Assembly (NCBI GenBank): GCA_021851875.1
Contig: JAJZQI010000006.1
Location: 1-64,000 of the forward strand
Length of the DNA: 64,000 nucleotides
Source of the DNA: Pseudomonadota bacterium
GTDB taxonomy: Bacteria; Pseudomonadota; Gammaproteobacteria; Burkholderiales; JAJZQI01
Direction: 5' to 3'
The notes under the pieces were generated by a model. The model was not told the origin of the DNA and ran no database searches. It saw only the letters and a program-made list of their open reading frames with translations. Below are positions 1 to 7,310 of this stretch, piece by piece. Positions within the stretch are counted from its first letter, which is position 1. Every line of letters starts with the position of its first letter. Both the position numbers and the translations under genes were made by a program.

Positions 1-33
1 AGGACTGCGATCAACAATCTTGTAACGCGCCAT
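1..33 (-). CDS. N-terminal fragment of a possible transposase (cut by window start)
   Basis: Reading leftward from an ATG at 33-31, eleven codons give MARYKIVDRSP before the window ends. A purine-rich GGGAGAGGCGAAGG stretch just upstream is a good ribosome-binding site. From memory of the family, this N-terminus resembles IS1182-type DDE transposases (MARYK...DRSPRF...). It points away from the integron cassettes, so an insertion sequence would end somewhere between about 34 and 120. Eleven residues cannot prove a family. An integron integrase start in the same position is the main alternative, although this N-terminus does not look like IntI. Confidence 0.35.
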   Translation of the reverse strand, partial: MARYKIVDRSP

Positions 34-143
34 GCCTTCGCCTCTCCCGTCGTCTTGCTTCTTCGTTCGACCTTGCCGAAGAAAAACGTTCAGCGCAGAA
101 TGGGGTTTTTATACAGCCTGGTTAGAGAACTACAAGGACCGTC

Positions 144-965
144 ATGACCATTGTTGAGCAAACATTCATTATTCACTTGGACTACGGAAATCGCGCTGAT
201 GAACGAAAGTTTGTCGCCGATGTACTTGACACTTTCGACAAAGACACGCTGTGTGGTGCAAATCTATTCATTAACAATGACCCATACGGCCTTGAGCTTC
301 TCCTATCTCTAAATTTTGAGAAGGATGGCGATAAGTTTGAGTCGTGGTTAAGAAACAACTACCCAGCCAAGAAGCGGGAATATCGTCTCTTGTTTGAGGA
401 CATCACCACCGCCATCAGTCGAAAGGGCTACAGCGTCTGTGGTTTGCTAGATAGCGACATGCTTTCATTTGCTATGCCATCCGAGGCTAACGGACTCTTT
501 CTCTTCCCAGACCGAAAGATAATTTCCTCGATTTGGGGGCGTGCTACCGCAAGTTCATCGTTCTCAGTTTTTCTATCCCACTCCAGCCGAGATAAGCCAC
601 TTGTAGATGCCGTATTCAATGAGCTTCACAAGCGAGATGTGCGCGCTTGGTATGACCGCTACGAGATTGAGCCTGGTGACAGCATTACCGACAAAATCAA
701 CGAGGGGCTTGCCAACAGCAAGTTGGGGCTACTGTTCTTCTCGAAGAACTTTTTAGATCCACGCTCTGGCTGGCCGACTAAGGAGGCCAATTACTTCTTC
801 CAAAAGCTGATGCGAGACGGGAAGAAGAATTTCATTGTTCTTAATATCGACCTGTCCGTTGATGAGCTTCCACCGCTGCTTCAAGACTTCCGGTTTATTG
901 ACATGCGTTCGCCGTCTGCCATCACTGAGGTTGTCGACTTTGTTAAGAAGCAGGCCGTTCTCTAA
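144..965 (+). CDS. TIR-domain protein, integron cassette 1
   Basis: This 273-residue protein has an unrecognised N-terminal region (about 1-135) and a C-terminal TIR domain (about 139-255). The TIR opens with FSVFLSHSSRDK and carries GWPTKE, where E214 is at the position of the catalytic glutamate of TIR NAD+-hydrolases. Bacterial TIR proteins commonly consume NAD+ or make cyclic-ADP-ribose signals in abortive phage defence. There is no signal peptide or membrane segment. The start has an AAGGA Shine-Dalgarno. The gene fills its cassette and ends inside attC. No ThsA-like or other effector partner is nearby, so it is either a stand-alone NADase or a sensor partner that lost its companion. Defence is inference; the TIR fold assignment is strong. 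Confidence 0.85.
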   Translation: MTIVEQTFIIHLDYGNRADERKFVADVLDTFDKDTLCGANLFINNDPYGLELLLSLNFEKDGDKFESWLRNNYPAKKREYRLLFEDITTAISRKGYSVCGLLDSDMLSFAMPSEANGLFLFPDRKIISSIWGRATASSSFSVFLSHSSRDKPLVDAVFNELHKRDVRAWYDRYEIEPGDSITDKINEGLANSKLGLLFFSKNFLDPRSGWPTKEANYFFQKLMRDGKKNFIVLNIDLSVDELPPLLQDFRFIDMRSPSAITEVVDFVKKQAVL

Positions 966-1028
966 CCCTGCGCTCAACCGGACGCTGCGCGATAAAGCCG
1001 CGCAGCGCCGGTGACCTTCACGTTATAC
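960..1028 (+). other. attC recombination site 1
   Basis: The outer cores are CTCTAAC and GTTATAC. The inner arms CCGGACGCTGCGCG and CGCGCAGCGCCGG pair across a short ATAAAGC loop, with one unpaired base on one side, as expected for the extrahelical bases that orient attC strand choice. The TIR stop codon lies in the left core. Confidence 0.85.
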
Positions 1029-1046
1029 ATCCAGGTCTCGGACGTC

Positions 1047-1523
1047 ATGAACAGAAACCAAGTTCTAGCAGCTCTTGAGCACACTCAATGGGCCTATGCA
1101 CTAAATGATCAATCGCATGCCTTGCAGGAGCTTGCACAACGCATAGCCAGAACGGGACGGCTAAACAGATCACTTATTTCATACTCAAATCTTGTGGCAG
1201 GTGTTCGGTTCCAGTTCCCAAATGTCAACAATGGCGAGCCCTTCGAGATAGATACACATAATTGGCATGGCCTCCATAGGCGAATTATTGGTGATCTATT
1301 GGGCTACCTATCGTACCTGTCGTATCGAGATTACGACTTCATGGCTAGCGCTCTAGTCGCAGGCCTGGTTGAAAACAGGCCGAGCGAAATCTTCTTTGAA
1401 TGGATGCAGTCGCTTGGAGCGCTCCCTAACCTTTCAGAAGATGCAATTACAGAGTTTTGGGTCAGTGAAGTGAATAAAGCAGTCAATTGGTACCGACAAA
1501 ACCCGCAGGGGTTCCATGTATAA
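1047..1523 (+). CDS. Hypothetical protein, integron cassette 2
   Basis: This 158-residue soluble protein has no family I recognise. Its middle is rich in aromatic residues (THNWHGLH; GYLSYLSYRDYDF). There is no signal peptide, membrane span or metal motif. The ORF track begins at a GTG at 1011, but that lies inside attC1. The ATG at 1047 (MNRNQVLAALEHTQ) is preferred because it lies about 20 bases beyond the recombination core, as cassette genes usually do. The stop at 1521-1523 sits in the left core of attC2. It neighbours a TIR cassette, but cassettes are independent units, so adjacency does not imply a shared pathway. Confidence 0.75.
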   Translation: MNRNQVLAALEHTQWAYALNDQSHALQELAQRIARTGRLNRSLISYSNLVAGVRFQFPNVNNGEPFEIDTHNWHGLHRRIIGDLLGYLSYLSYRDYDFMASALVAGLVENRPSEIFFEWMQSLGALPNLSEDAITEFWVSEVNKAVNWYRQNPQGFHV

Positions 1524-1598
1524 CACTTCGGTCAACAGGGACGCCCAAACAGCCGGCTTCGCCGCCTATTTGGGCGCCCGTTACCTTCGACGTTATGC
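1518..1598 (+). other. attC recombination site 2
   Basis: The outer cores are GTATAAC (1518-1524) and GTTATGC (1592-1598). The inner arms GGGACGCCCAAA and TTTGGGCGCCC pair with one extrahelical base, around a GC-rich apical loop. The left core is an exact complement of the core that opens cassette 2. Confidence 0.87.
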
Positions 1599-1613
1599 AT
1601 TCAGCCCATCGCC

Positions 1614-2111
1614 GTGACTTACGCCTACCGAAAAGCAGAAGAATCAGATAGAGAAGCGATCTATCAACTGTATCGCTTGGTAATGCGTGGCTTCATTTCG
1701 GACATCTGGGGCTGGGATGAGCGGTGGCAACGAGCCGACTTTTCTACACACTTTAATCCTCGTTGCGTTACGCTCGCATCCCAAGAGGACCAACTGGCTG
1801 GCTATTCCCACGTCGAAAATCGAGGCAGCCAATTATTCATACGAATGATCGTTGTTCATCCACATCACCAGCAAAAAGGCATCGGGAAAAAATTGCTTGA
1901 GTCTGTTATCACATCGGCTGGCGAGCAATCCATGAACATCGGATTGGAGGTCTTCAAGATCAATGATGTGGCAAGAGCATTCTATGAAAGACATGGCTTT
2001 AACACAGATCGCACAGATCGGGGTCAGGCCTTACATTTTACATCCCCACCAAGCCACAGTCCCATCTTACACCATGCCCAACCCACCATTCCTGGGGGCG
2101 CTGCGCGATAA
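1614..2111 (+). CDS. GNAT-family N-acetyltransferase, integron cassette 3
   Basis: This 165-residue protein starts with GTG. The acetyl-CoA-binding motif A is clear: IVVHPHHQQKGIGKKLL (Q-x-x-G-I-G-K type), followed by a motif B region ending ARAFYERHGF. GNAT enzymes transfer acetyl groups to amines on antibiotics, peptides or metabolites; the substrate cannot be told here. The last 20 or so residues (SPILHHAQPTIPGGAAR region) have no GNAT character. They run through the attC hairpin to a TAA in its loop, so the original stop may have been lost or the cassette boundary shifted. Acetyltransferases are among the commonest integron cassette products. Confidence 0.87.
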   Translation: MTYAYRKAEESDREAIYQLYRLVMRGFISDIWGWDERWQRADFSTHFNPRCVTLASQEDQLAGYSHVENRGSQLFIRMIVVHPHHQQKGIGKKLLESVITSAGEQSMNIGLEVFKINDVARAFYERHGFNTDRTDRGQALHFTSPPSHSPILHHAQPTIPGGAAR

Positions 2112-2153
2112 AGACACGCAACGCCCCCAGGTTCAGGCGCTGGACGTCTTGGG
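2076..2153 (+). other. Degenerate terminal attC site 3
   Basis: GCCCAAC at 2076-2082 is a good left core, and the arms CCTGGGGGCG and CGCCCCCAGG form a perfect stem around GCGATAAAGACACGCAA-type loop sequence. The right end, however, reads CTTGGGT instead of a G-TTRRRY core. Recombination at the right end should therefore be weak or lost, which fits the last attC of an array. Confidence 0.65.
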
Positions 2154-2408
2154 TCAGTAGTGGAAACGGAGTTGAACGATTTCGAGCGAGCTATCCACAA
2201 CGCGATACACCATGCGATGTTCATCTGTAATCCGCCGAGACCAAAATCCGGATAGCGCGTGCTTCAATGGCTCCGGCTTGCCTACGCCGGCAAATGGTTC
2301 GCGCTCCGTTTCCCGAATCAGCTTGTTGATTCGTTCCACCATGCGCCTGTCTTGCTTCTGCCAGTACAGGTAGTCTTCCCATGCCTCGTCAGAAAAGATC
2401 AGCTTCAC
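2154..2408 (-). CDS. yoeB: YoeB/Txe-family mRNA interferase toxin
   Basis: This 84-residue protein has the same length as E. coli YoeB and is strikingly similar along its whole length (DYLYWQ, GKPEPLKH, LSGFWSRRITDEHR, final HY). The residues of the ribosome-dependent RNase site known in E. coli YoeB (E46, R65, H83, Y84) are all present at the same positions. It cleaves mRNA in the ribosomal A site when freed from its antitoxin. It starts with GTG overlapping the antitoxin stop (GTGA), so it is translationally coupled. It lies opposite to the cassettes and immediately beyond the last attC, so it may be a further cassette-borne or flanking module that stabilises the locus. Confidence 0.95.
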   Translation of the reverse strand: MKLIFSDEAWEDYLYWQKQDRRMVERINKLIRETEREPFAGVGKPEPLKHALSGFWSRRITDEHRMVYRVVDSSLEIVQLRFHY

Positions 2409-2656
2409 TCGACCAGCTTCCGCTCCACACCTTTCTCAGCGTTCAACTGAGAAATCGCCGAGAGCAGGCGCTTGGCGTTCGCGGGCGTGCGCAGAAGGTA
2501 GGCCGTTTCTTCAAGCGCTTTGAAATCTTCCAGTGAAAGCATCACAACGGACTGTTCACCGTTGCGGGTAATTATCAGCGCCTCGTGGTCATTGCACACC
2601 CGATCCATGGTGCTTGCCAAGTTTGCGCGAGCGGTGGTGTAGGTAATCGCATCCAT
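2405..2656 (-). CDS. yefM: YefM/Phd-family antitoxin
   Basis: This 83-residue protein has the Phd/YefM N-terminal DNA-binding fold (MDAITYTTARANLASTMDRVCNDHEALIITR) and a C-terminal toxin-wrapping tail (LLSAISQLNAEKG). It neutralises the downstream YoeB and should repress its own promoter alone and as a complex. It is the first gene of the pair, the usual order for this family, and overlaps the toxin by four bases. The pair of TGTAC motifs just upstream supports autoregulation. Confidence 0.93.
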   Translation of the reverse strand: MDAITYTTARANLASTMDRVCNDHEALIITRNGEQSVVMLSLEDFKALEETAYLLRTPANAKRLLSAISQLNAEKGVERKLVE

Positions 2657-2672
2657 GCTGGGGCTCCTTATA

Positions 2673-2690
2673 TGTACGCATTACTGTACA
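2673..2690 (-). promoter_or_regulatory. YefM/YoeB operator candidate (paired TGTAC motifs)
   Basis: TGTACG at 2673-2678 and TGTACA at 2685-2690 lie 12 bases apart, directly upstream of yefM. The E. coli yefM-yoeB operator is built around TGTACA hexamers, so this is the expected autoregulatory site. The match is by motif only. Confidence 0.6.
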
Positions 2691-2754
2691 TCATCGATGA
2701 GCCAATGTCCAGCGCAGTGATAAAGGCGCGCCCCCCATGAACATACCGGCCGCT

Positions 2755-3095
2755 TTACACGATCGGCGCATACATGGGCTTGCCCTCATTCAGATTCATC
2801 CAGCCCTTCACAATACGGTAGATAAACCAGATCAGGTCGGCGATCAGCACAAACCAGCCGATAACCAGAATGAATGTGACTGCACCGATGAATGCCCACA
2901 ACAGACCAAATCAGAAGGTGCGCATCTGCCCGCGGAAGTGGCTTTCGAGATAGGTGCCGGCCACGTCACCCCGTTTGACATAGTTCATCACGAGGCAAAC
3001 AGGCTGGTCACGCCGATCAGCAATGACAGGGCGTAAAGTCCGTAAATCACCGTGGTAACGGTTTTGTTTGCCTGCAAATCAGCCGATTCATTCAT
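2755..3095 (-). pseudogene. DUF4870-like small membrane protein, frameshifted and with an internal stop
   Basis: From an ATG at 3095 behind a strong GGAGGAG site, the reading frame gives MNESADLQANKTVTTVIYGL...GVTSLFA and then hits TGA. Skipping one base restores the frame (VMNYVKRGDVAGTYLESHF), and a second in-frame TGA replaces the expected Trp of RTFWFGLLW. The frame then continues through hydrophobic sequence to MNLNEGKPMYAPIV and stops. The conserved order (YVKR, two membrane spans, WFIYRIVKGW) matches the short DUF4870/TM2-like family. Two independent lesions suggest a real pseudogene, though sequencing error could explain one. Confidence 0.75.
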
Positions 3096-3146
3096 ACACT
3101 CTCCTCCTTGGGTTTATTCAGGCTAGCTCTTATGGCCGCTCTATAT

Positions 3147-4150
<1,004 letters not shown>

Positions 4151-4154
<4 letters not shown>

Positions 4155-4276
4155 GCCACGTCTCCTTGGCATACACTCTCTGCTGCATGTCGGCTGGTTT
4201 CAGTGCAGGCTAATGCCTGCGTAGCAAGCGTTACGCCGGAACTAAAGCCGGCCGCTCCGGTAATCAGTACTTTCAT
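4151..4276 (-). pseudogene. 41-codon ORF, remnant of a second epimerase N-terminus
   Basis: This short ORF (not in the track) reads MKVLITGAAGFSSGVTLATQ...GDVA. The first 11 residues equal those of the epimerase that follows, but the DNA differs at many third positions, so it is not a fresh duplication. After the glycine-rich loop the sequence is no longer Rossmann-like. Its ATG overlaps the glycosyltransferase stop (ATGA) and its TGA overlaps the epimerase ATG (ATGA), so it is translated between them if the operon is translated. It most likely remains from a deleted paralogous epimerase gene and now serves only as a coupling bridge. Confidence 0.65.
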
Positions 4277-5034
4277 TCTTTCTGTTCCTGTTGCAAGGCA
4301 TAGGCCTTGGAATATTTTATAAAACTGTTGAAGCAGCCGATGCTCACATGCACCAGACCGGGCAATCCATCCATAAAGCCGCGCCGCACGATGTAGAACT
4401 TGAAAAAACGCAGCAGCGGGCTCAGCACGATATGGCGCCAGCCGACCCGCTTGCCGCGCTTGTGCAGTGCTTCCGCCTGCAAAGTGGTATAGCGGTTCTG
4501 TTTGGTGAGGTAAACATCGAGCTGCTCGGCCGAATGATGCAGCAAATCGCCCGCCAGCGTGGCGACCGGATGACCACCTGTCAGCACTTTCTCATGCACG
4601 CTGTCGTCGCTCCAACGCACCTGGCGCCGGTCGAACAAGCGCAAGCTCCAGTCTGGGTAACCTTCGCCATGATAGAGATAGCGACCGAGAAAACGATTGG
4701 CCCGCGCCATGCGGTAAACCAGATGATCCGGCTTTTGCATGACCGTTTCGATACTGTTCTTCAAACGCTCGCTGACAATCTCGTCTGCGTCGATGCACAG
4801 CACCCAGTCATGTTTTGCCTGGCTGACGGCAAACTGTTTCTGCGGGCCGAAGCCCAGCCAGCTTTGCTGAATGACACGCGCGCCTGCTTTGGCAGCCAAA
4901 TCGAGCGTGCCATCGGTACTACCGGAATCGACCACAACAATTTCATCCACGAAAGACAGAGCCGCCAGACAGGCCGGCAATTCCCGGGCAGCATTGAGAG
5001 TGATGAGAACTGCGGACAAAGGTAGGCGCGACAT
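4273..5034 (-). CDS. Family 2 glycosyltransferase, WaaE/KdtX-like
   Basis: This 253-residue protein starts at MSRLPLSAVLITLNA. The track start at 5697 runs antisense to waaC and is wrong. It has the GT-A fold signatures VVVDSGSTDGT (33-43) and the metal-binding DAD within CIDADE (80-85), followed by a WSLRLFDRR acceptor region. Length and motifs match WaaE-type lipopolysaccharide core beta-glucosyltransferases. It acts at the cytoplasmic face of the inner membrane, and the C-terminal basic/hydrophobic region (FFKFYIVRRGF) suits peripheral membrane binding. It is divergent from waaC across 51 bases, consistent with a shared LPS-core locus. The exact sugar is unknown. Confidence 0.87.
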   Translation of the reverse strand: MSRLPLSAVLITLNAARELPACLAALSFVDEIVVVDSGSTDGTLDLAAKAGARVIQQSWLGFGPQKQFAVSQAKHDWVLCIDADEIVSERLKNSIETVMQKPDHLVYRMARANRFLGRYLYHGEGYPDWSLRLFDRRQVRWSDDSVHEKVLTGGHPVATLAGDLLHHSAEQLDVYLTKQNRYTTLQAEALHKRGKRVGWRHIVLSPLLRFFKFYIVRRGFMDGLPGLVHVSIGCFNSFIKYSKAYALQQEQKE

Positions 5035-5085
5035 GCGAAAATGGTATCCTAACTGTTTCTTCACTGCCAGAAAAATAACCGGCCG

Positions 5086-6042
5086 ATGACGCGTATCCTC
5101 CTGGTCAAAACCTCCTCGATGGGGGACATCATTCACAACCTGCCGCTGGTGCATGATTTGACCCGCCATTTCCCGCAGGCTGAAATCGACTGGGTATGTG
5201 AAGAGAACTTTGCCGAAATTCCCACTTTGCATCCGGCCATCCGCAAGGTCATCCCGGTCGCCATCCGCCGTTGGCGCAAACACTTGCTGTGCCGCACTAC
5301 CTGGCAGGAAATCGGCCGTTTCCGACAAGCTGTGCAGCAAACCGATTACGACTTTGTGCTGGATACCCAGGGCCTGGTCAAAAGCGCCCTGATCACCCGT
5401 ATGGCCCACGGACAAAAATTCGGTTACAGCGCCGCCTGCGCCCGCGAACCGCTGGCCAGCCGCTTCTACAACCAGACTTTCACAGTGGACCCGCAAAGCC
5501 ATGCCGCCGATCGCTATCGCGCCCTGGCCGCCCAAGCCTTTTCCTACACCCCGGACAGTTTGATCGACTACGGCCTTCAACCGCCTGCTATCGAATTGCC
5601 TTGGCAGACAAACACCCGCTACGTCGTTCTGCTCACCGCCACCAGTCGCGATGAAAAGCTCTGGCCGCTGGCTGACTGGGTTGCCCTTGGCCGTCACCTG
5701 AATGCGCTTGGCTATGCCTGTATCCTACCCTGGGGCAACGCCGCAGAAGAACAGCGCTGCCGCGACCTGGCCAGCCAGCTCGACAATGCGCTGGTCACAC
5801 CGCGACTCAGCCTGACGGAAGCGGCCCGCCTGTTGGCGCAAGCCCAACTGGTTGTCGGCGTAGACACCGGCCTGGTCCATCTGGCCACCGCCATGCACAC
5901 CCCAACCGTCGCCATCTATGTTGCCAGCTCGCCAGGGCGCAACGGCCTGTATGCCAGCTCGCCGGCCTTCAACCTCGGCGCCGAAGGCCATCCGCCTGCA
6001 GCCGCAGAAGTGATTCACACGGCAGAAAGCCTGCTGCGCTAA
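5086..6042 (+). CDS. waaC: Lipopolysaccharide heptosyltransferase I
   Basis: This 318-residue GT9 family enzyme transfers the first L-glycero-D-manno-heptose to Kdo2-lipid A. The N-terminus MTRILLVKTSSMGDIIHNLP is the typical acceptor-side motif, and the C-terminal VGVDTGLVHLATAMHTPTVA forms the ADP-heptose pocket. Full length for WaaC. The stop and the waaA start overlap (TAATG), so the two core enzymes are coupled. It diverges from the WaaE-like gene. Confidence 0.93.
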   Translation: MTRILLVKTSSMGDIIHNLPLVHDLTRHFPQAEIDWVCEENFAEIPTLHPAIRKVIPVAIRRWRKHLLCRTTWQEIGRFRQAVQQTDYDFVLDTQGLVKSALITRMAHGQKFGYSAACAREPLASRFYNQTFTVDPQSHAADRYRALAAQAFSYTPDSLIDYGLQPPAIELPWQTNTRYVVLLTATSRDEKLWPLADWVALGRHLNALGYACILPWGNAAEEQRCRDLASQLDNALVTPRLSLTEAARLLAQAQLVVGVDTGLVHLATAMHTPTVAIYVASSPGRNGLYASSPAFNLGAEGHPPAAAEVIHTAESLLR

Positions 6043-7298
6043 TGGCTCGCCGACTTTATACGCTGCTGTTGTGGCTGCTGCTGCCGCTGATGCTGCTGCG
6101 GCTGTTCTGGCGCGGCCGCAAACTGCCCGGCTATCGGCACAATGTGCTGGAACGTCTGGGCATCTACCGCACTGCCGTCAAACAGCCGGTCATCTGGCTG
6201 CATGCCGTGTCGGTCGGCGAAACGCGCGCCGCCGCACCGCTGGTACAGGCACTCAGGCAGCGTTTTCCCACGCACACCATCCTGCTGACCCACATGACGC
6301 CGACCGGACGGGAAACCGGCCGTCAGCTGTTCGGCGACAGCGTCATGCAGGCCTACCTGCCCTACGATTACCCCTGCGCCATCAGGCGCTTCCTGCGCCA
6401 TTTCCGGCCCACGGCCGGCCTGCTGCTGGAAACCGAGCTGTGGCCCAATCTCGCCCATGTCTGCAAACGGCAGAATACCCCCCTGCTGCTGGTCAACGCC
6501 CGGCTATCGGAGCGTTCGGCCCGCCGTTACCAGCGCATTCGCGCACTGATCCGGCCCGCCCTTGCGTCCCTGTCCGGCCTGGCGGCACAGACAGGCGAGG
6601 ATGCCCGCCGGCTGGAGCAATTGGGCGCCCCAGCCGGGATCGTCACCGGCAACCTGAAATTCGATATCGCCCCACCGGAGGAGTTGGTAGAACGTGGACG
6701 CGCTTGGCGCAAGGCCTTTGGCGACCGCGCTGTCTGGTTGGCTGCCAGCACCCGCGACGGCGAAGAAGAATTGATTTTCGACATGTTGGAAAAGCTGGCC
6801 GACGACAAAGCCCTGCTCATTCTCGTCCCTCGTCATCCGCAACGTTTTGAAGAGGTCGCCAAACTGGCCGAGTCCCGTGGCCTGAAGGTCCAGCGACGCA
6901 GCCAGACAACGGTGGTCGAGCCCGCTACGCAGATTTGGTTAGGCGACTCGATGGGGGAAATGTATGCCTATTATGCCGCCAGCGATCTGGCGGTGATTGG
7001 CGGCTCCATCCGGCCGTTCGGCGGGCAGAACCTGATAGAGGCCTGCGCCGTCGGCACGCCGGTGCTGTTGGGCGAGCACACGGAAAACTTTGCCGATGTG
7101 GCGCGCCAGGCAATCGAAGCGGGTGCGGCGCTACGTGTCCAGCAAAGGGAAGACTGGCCGAAAATCGTGGTGGAATTGCTGACCGATGCTGCCCGACGTC
7201 AGGCAATGGGACAAGCCGGGCAAGCATTCGCCGCCCGGCATCGCGGTGCGACGGAACGCACCATGGCGCATATCATGCGGCTATTAAGCGTCGGCTGA
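6042..7298 (+). CDS. waaA: 3-deoxy-D-manno-octulosonic acid (Kdo) transferase
   Basis: This 418-residue enzyme attaches Kdo residues to lipid IVA at the inner membrane. The N-terminus is a hydrophobic anchor (LYTLLLWLLLPLMLLRLF). It is followed by WLHAVSVGETRAAAPLV, the LLLETELWPNL acceptor motif and the C-terminal GGQNLIEACAVGTPVLLG nucleotide-sugar site. Length is normal for KdtA/WaaA. Overlap with waaC shows one transcription unit. It converges on the TolC-like gene only 12 bases later, with no obvious terminator between. Confidence 0.94.
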   Translation: MARRLYTLLLWLLLPLMLLRLFWRGRKLPGYRHNVLERLGIYRTAVKQPVIWLHAVSVGETRAAAPLVQALRQRFPTHTILLTHMTPTGRETGRQLFGDSVMQAYLPYDYPCAIRRFLRHFRPTAGLLLETELWPNLAHVCKRQNTPLLLVNARLSERSARRYQRIRALIRPALASLSGLAAQTGEDARRLEQLGAPAGIVTGNLKFDIAPPEELVERGRAWRKAFGDRAVWLAASTRDGEEELIFDMLEKLADDKALLILVPRHPQRFEEVAKLAESRGLKVQRRSQTTVVEPATQIWLGDSMGEMYAYYAASDLAVIGGSIRPFGGQNLIEACAVGTPVLLGEHTENFADVARQAIEAGAALRVQQREDWPKIVVELLTDAARRQAMGQAGQAFAARHRGATERTMAHIMRLLSVG

Positions 7299-7310
7299 AC
7301 CGCAGCCGGA

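Larger units (their letters stand above)
121..2153 (+). mobile_element. Distal part of an integron gene-cassette array (three cassettes)
   Basis: Three small same-strand genes are each followed by an attC-type imperfect hairpin. Boundaries can be drawn from complementary core sites. GTTAGAG at 121-127 is the reverse complement of CTCTAAC at 960-966. GTTATAC at 1022-1028 is the reverse complement of GTATAAC at 1518-1524. GTTATGC lies at 1592-1598. Cassettes are therefore about 122-1022, 1023-1592 and 1593 to about 2150. The right-hand cores face right, so attI and any integrase should lie to the left, outside the window. No integrase is visible, so a sedentary chromosomal integron, a CALIN (attC cluster without integrase) or a mobile integron are all possible. 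Confidence 0.85.

Noticed and set aside
1011-1046. Upstream GTG start for the cassette 2 gene
   Set aside because: It lies within attC1; cassette genes start after the core site.
2691-2754. A fourth attC beyond the toxin-antitoxin pair
   Set aside because: No paired arms or core sites could be found, so the pair was not called a cassette.
2737-3036. 99-codon plus-strand ORF
   Set aside because: Opposes the recognisable DUF4870-like pseudogene; no homology or ribosome site.
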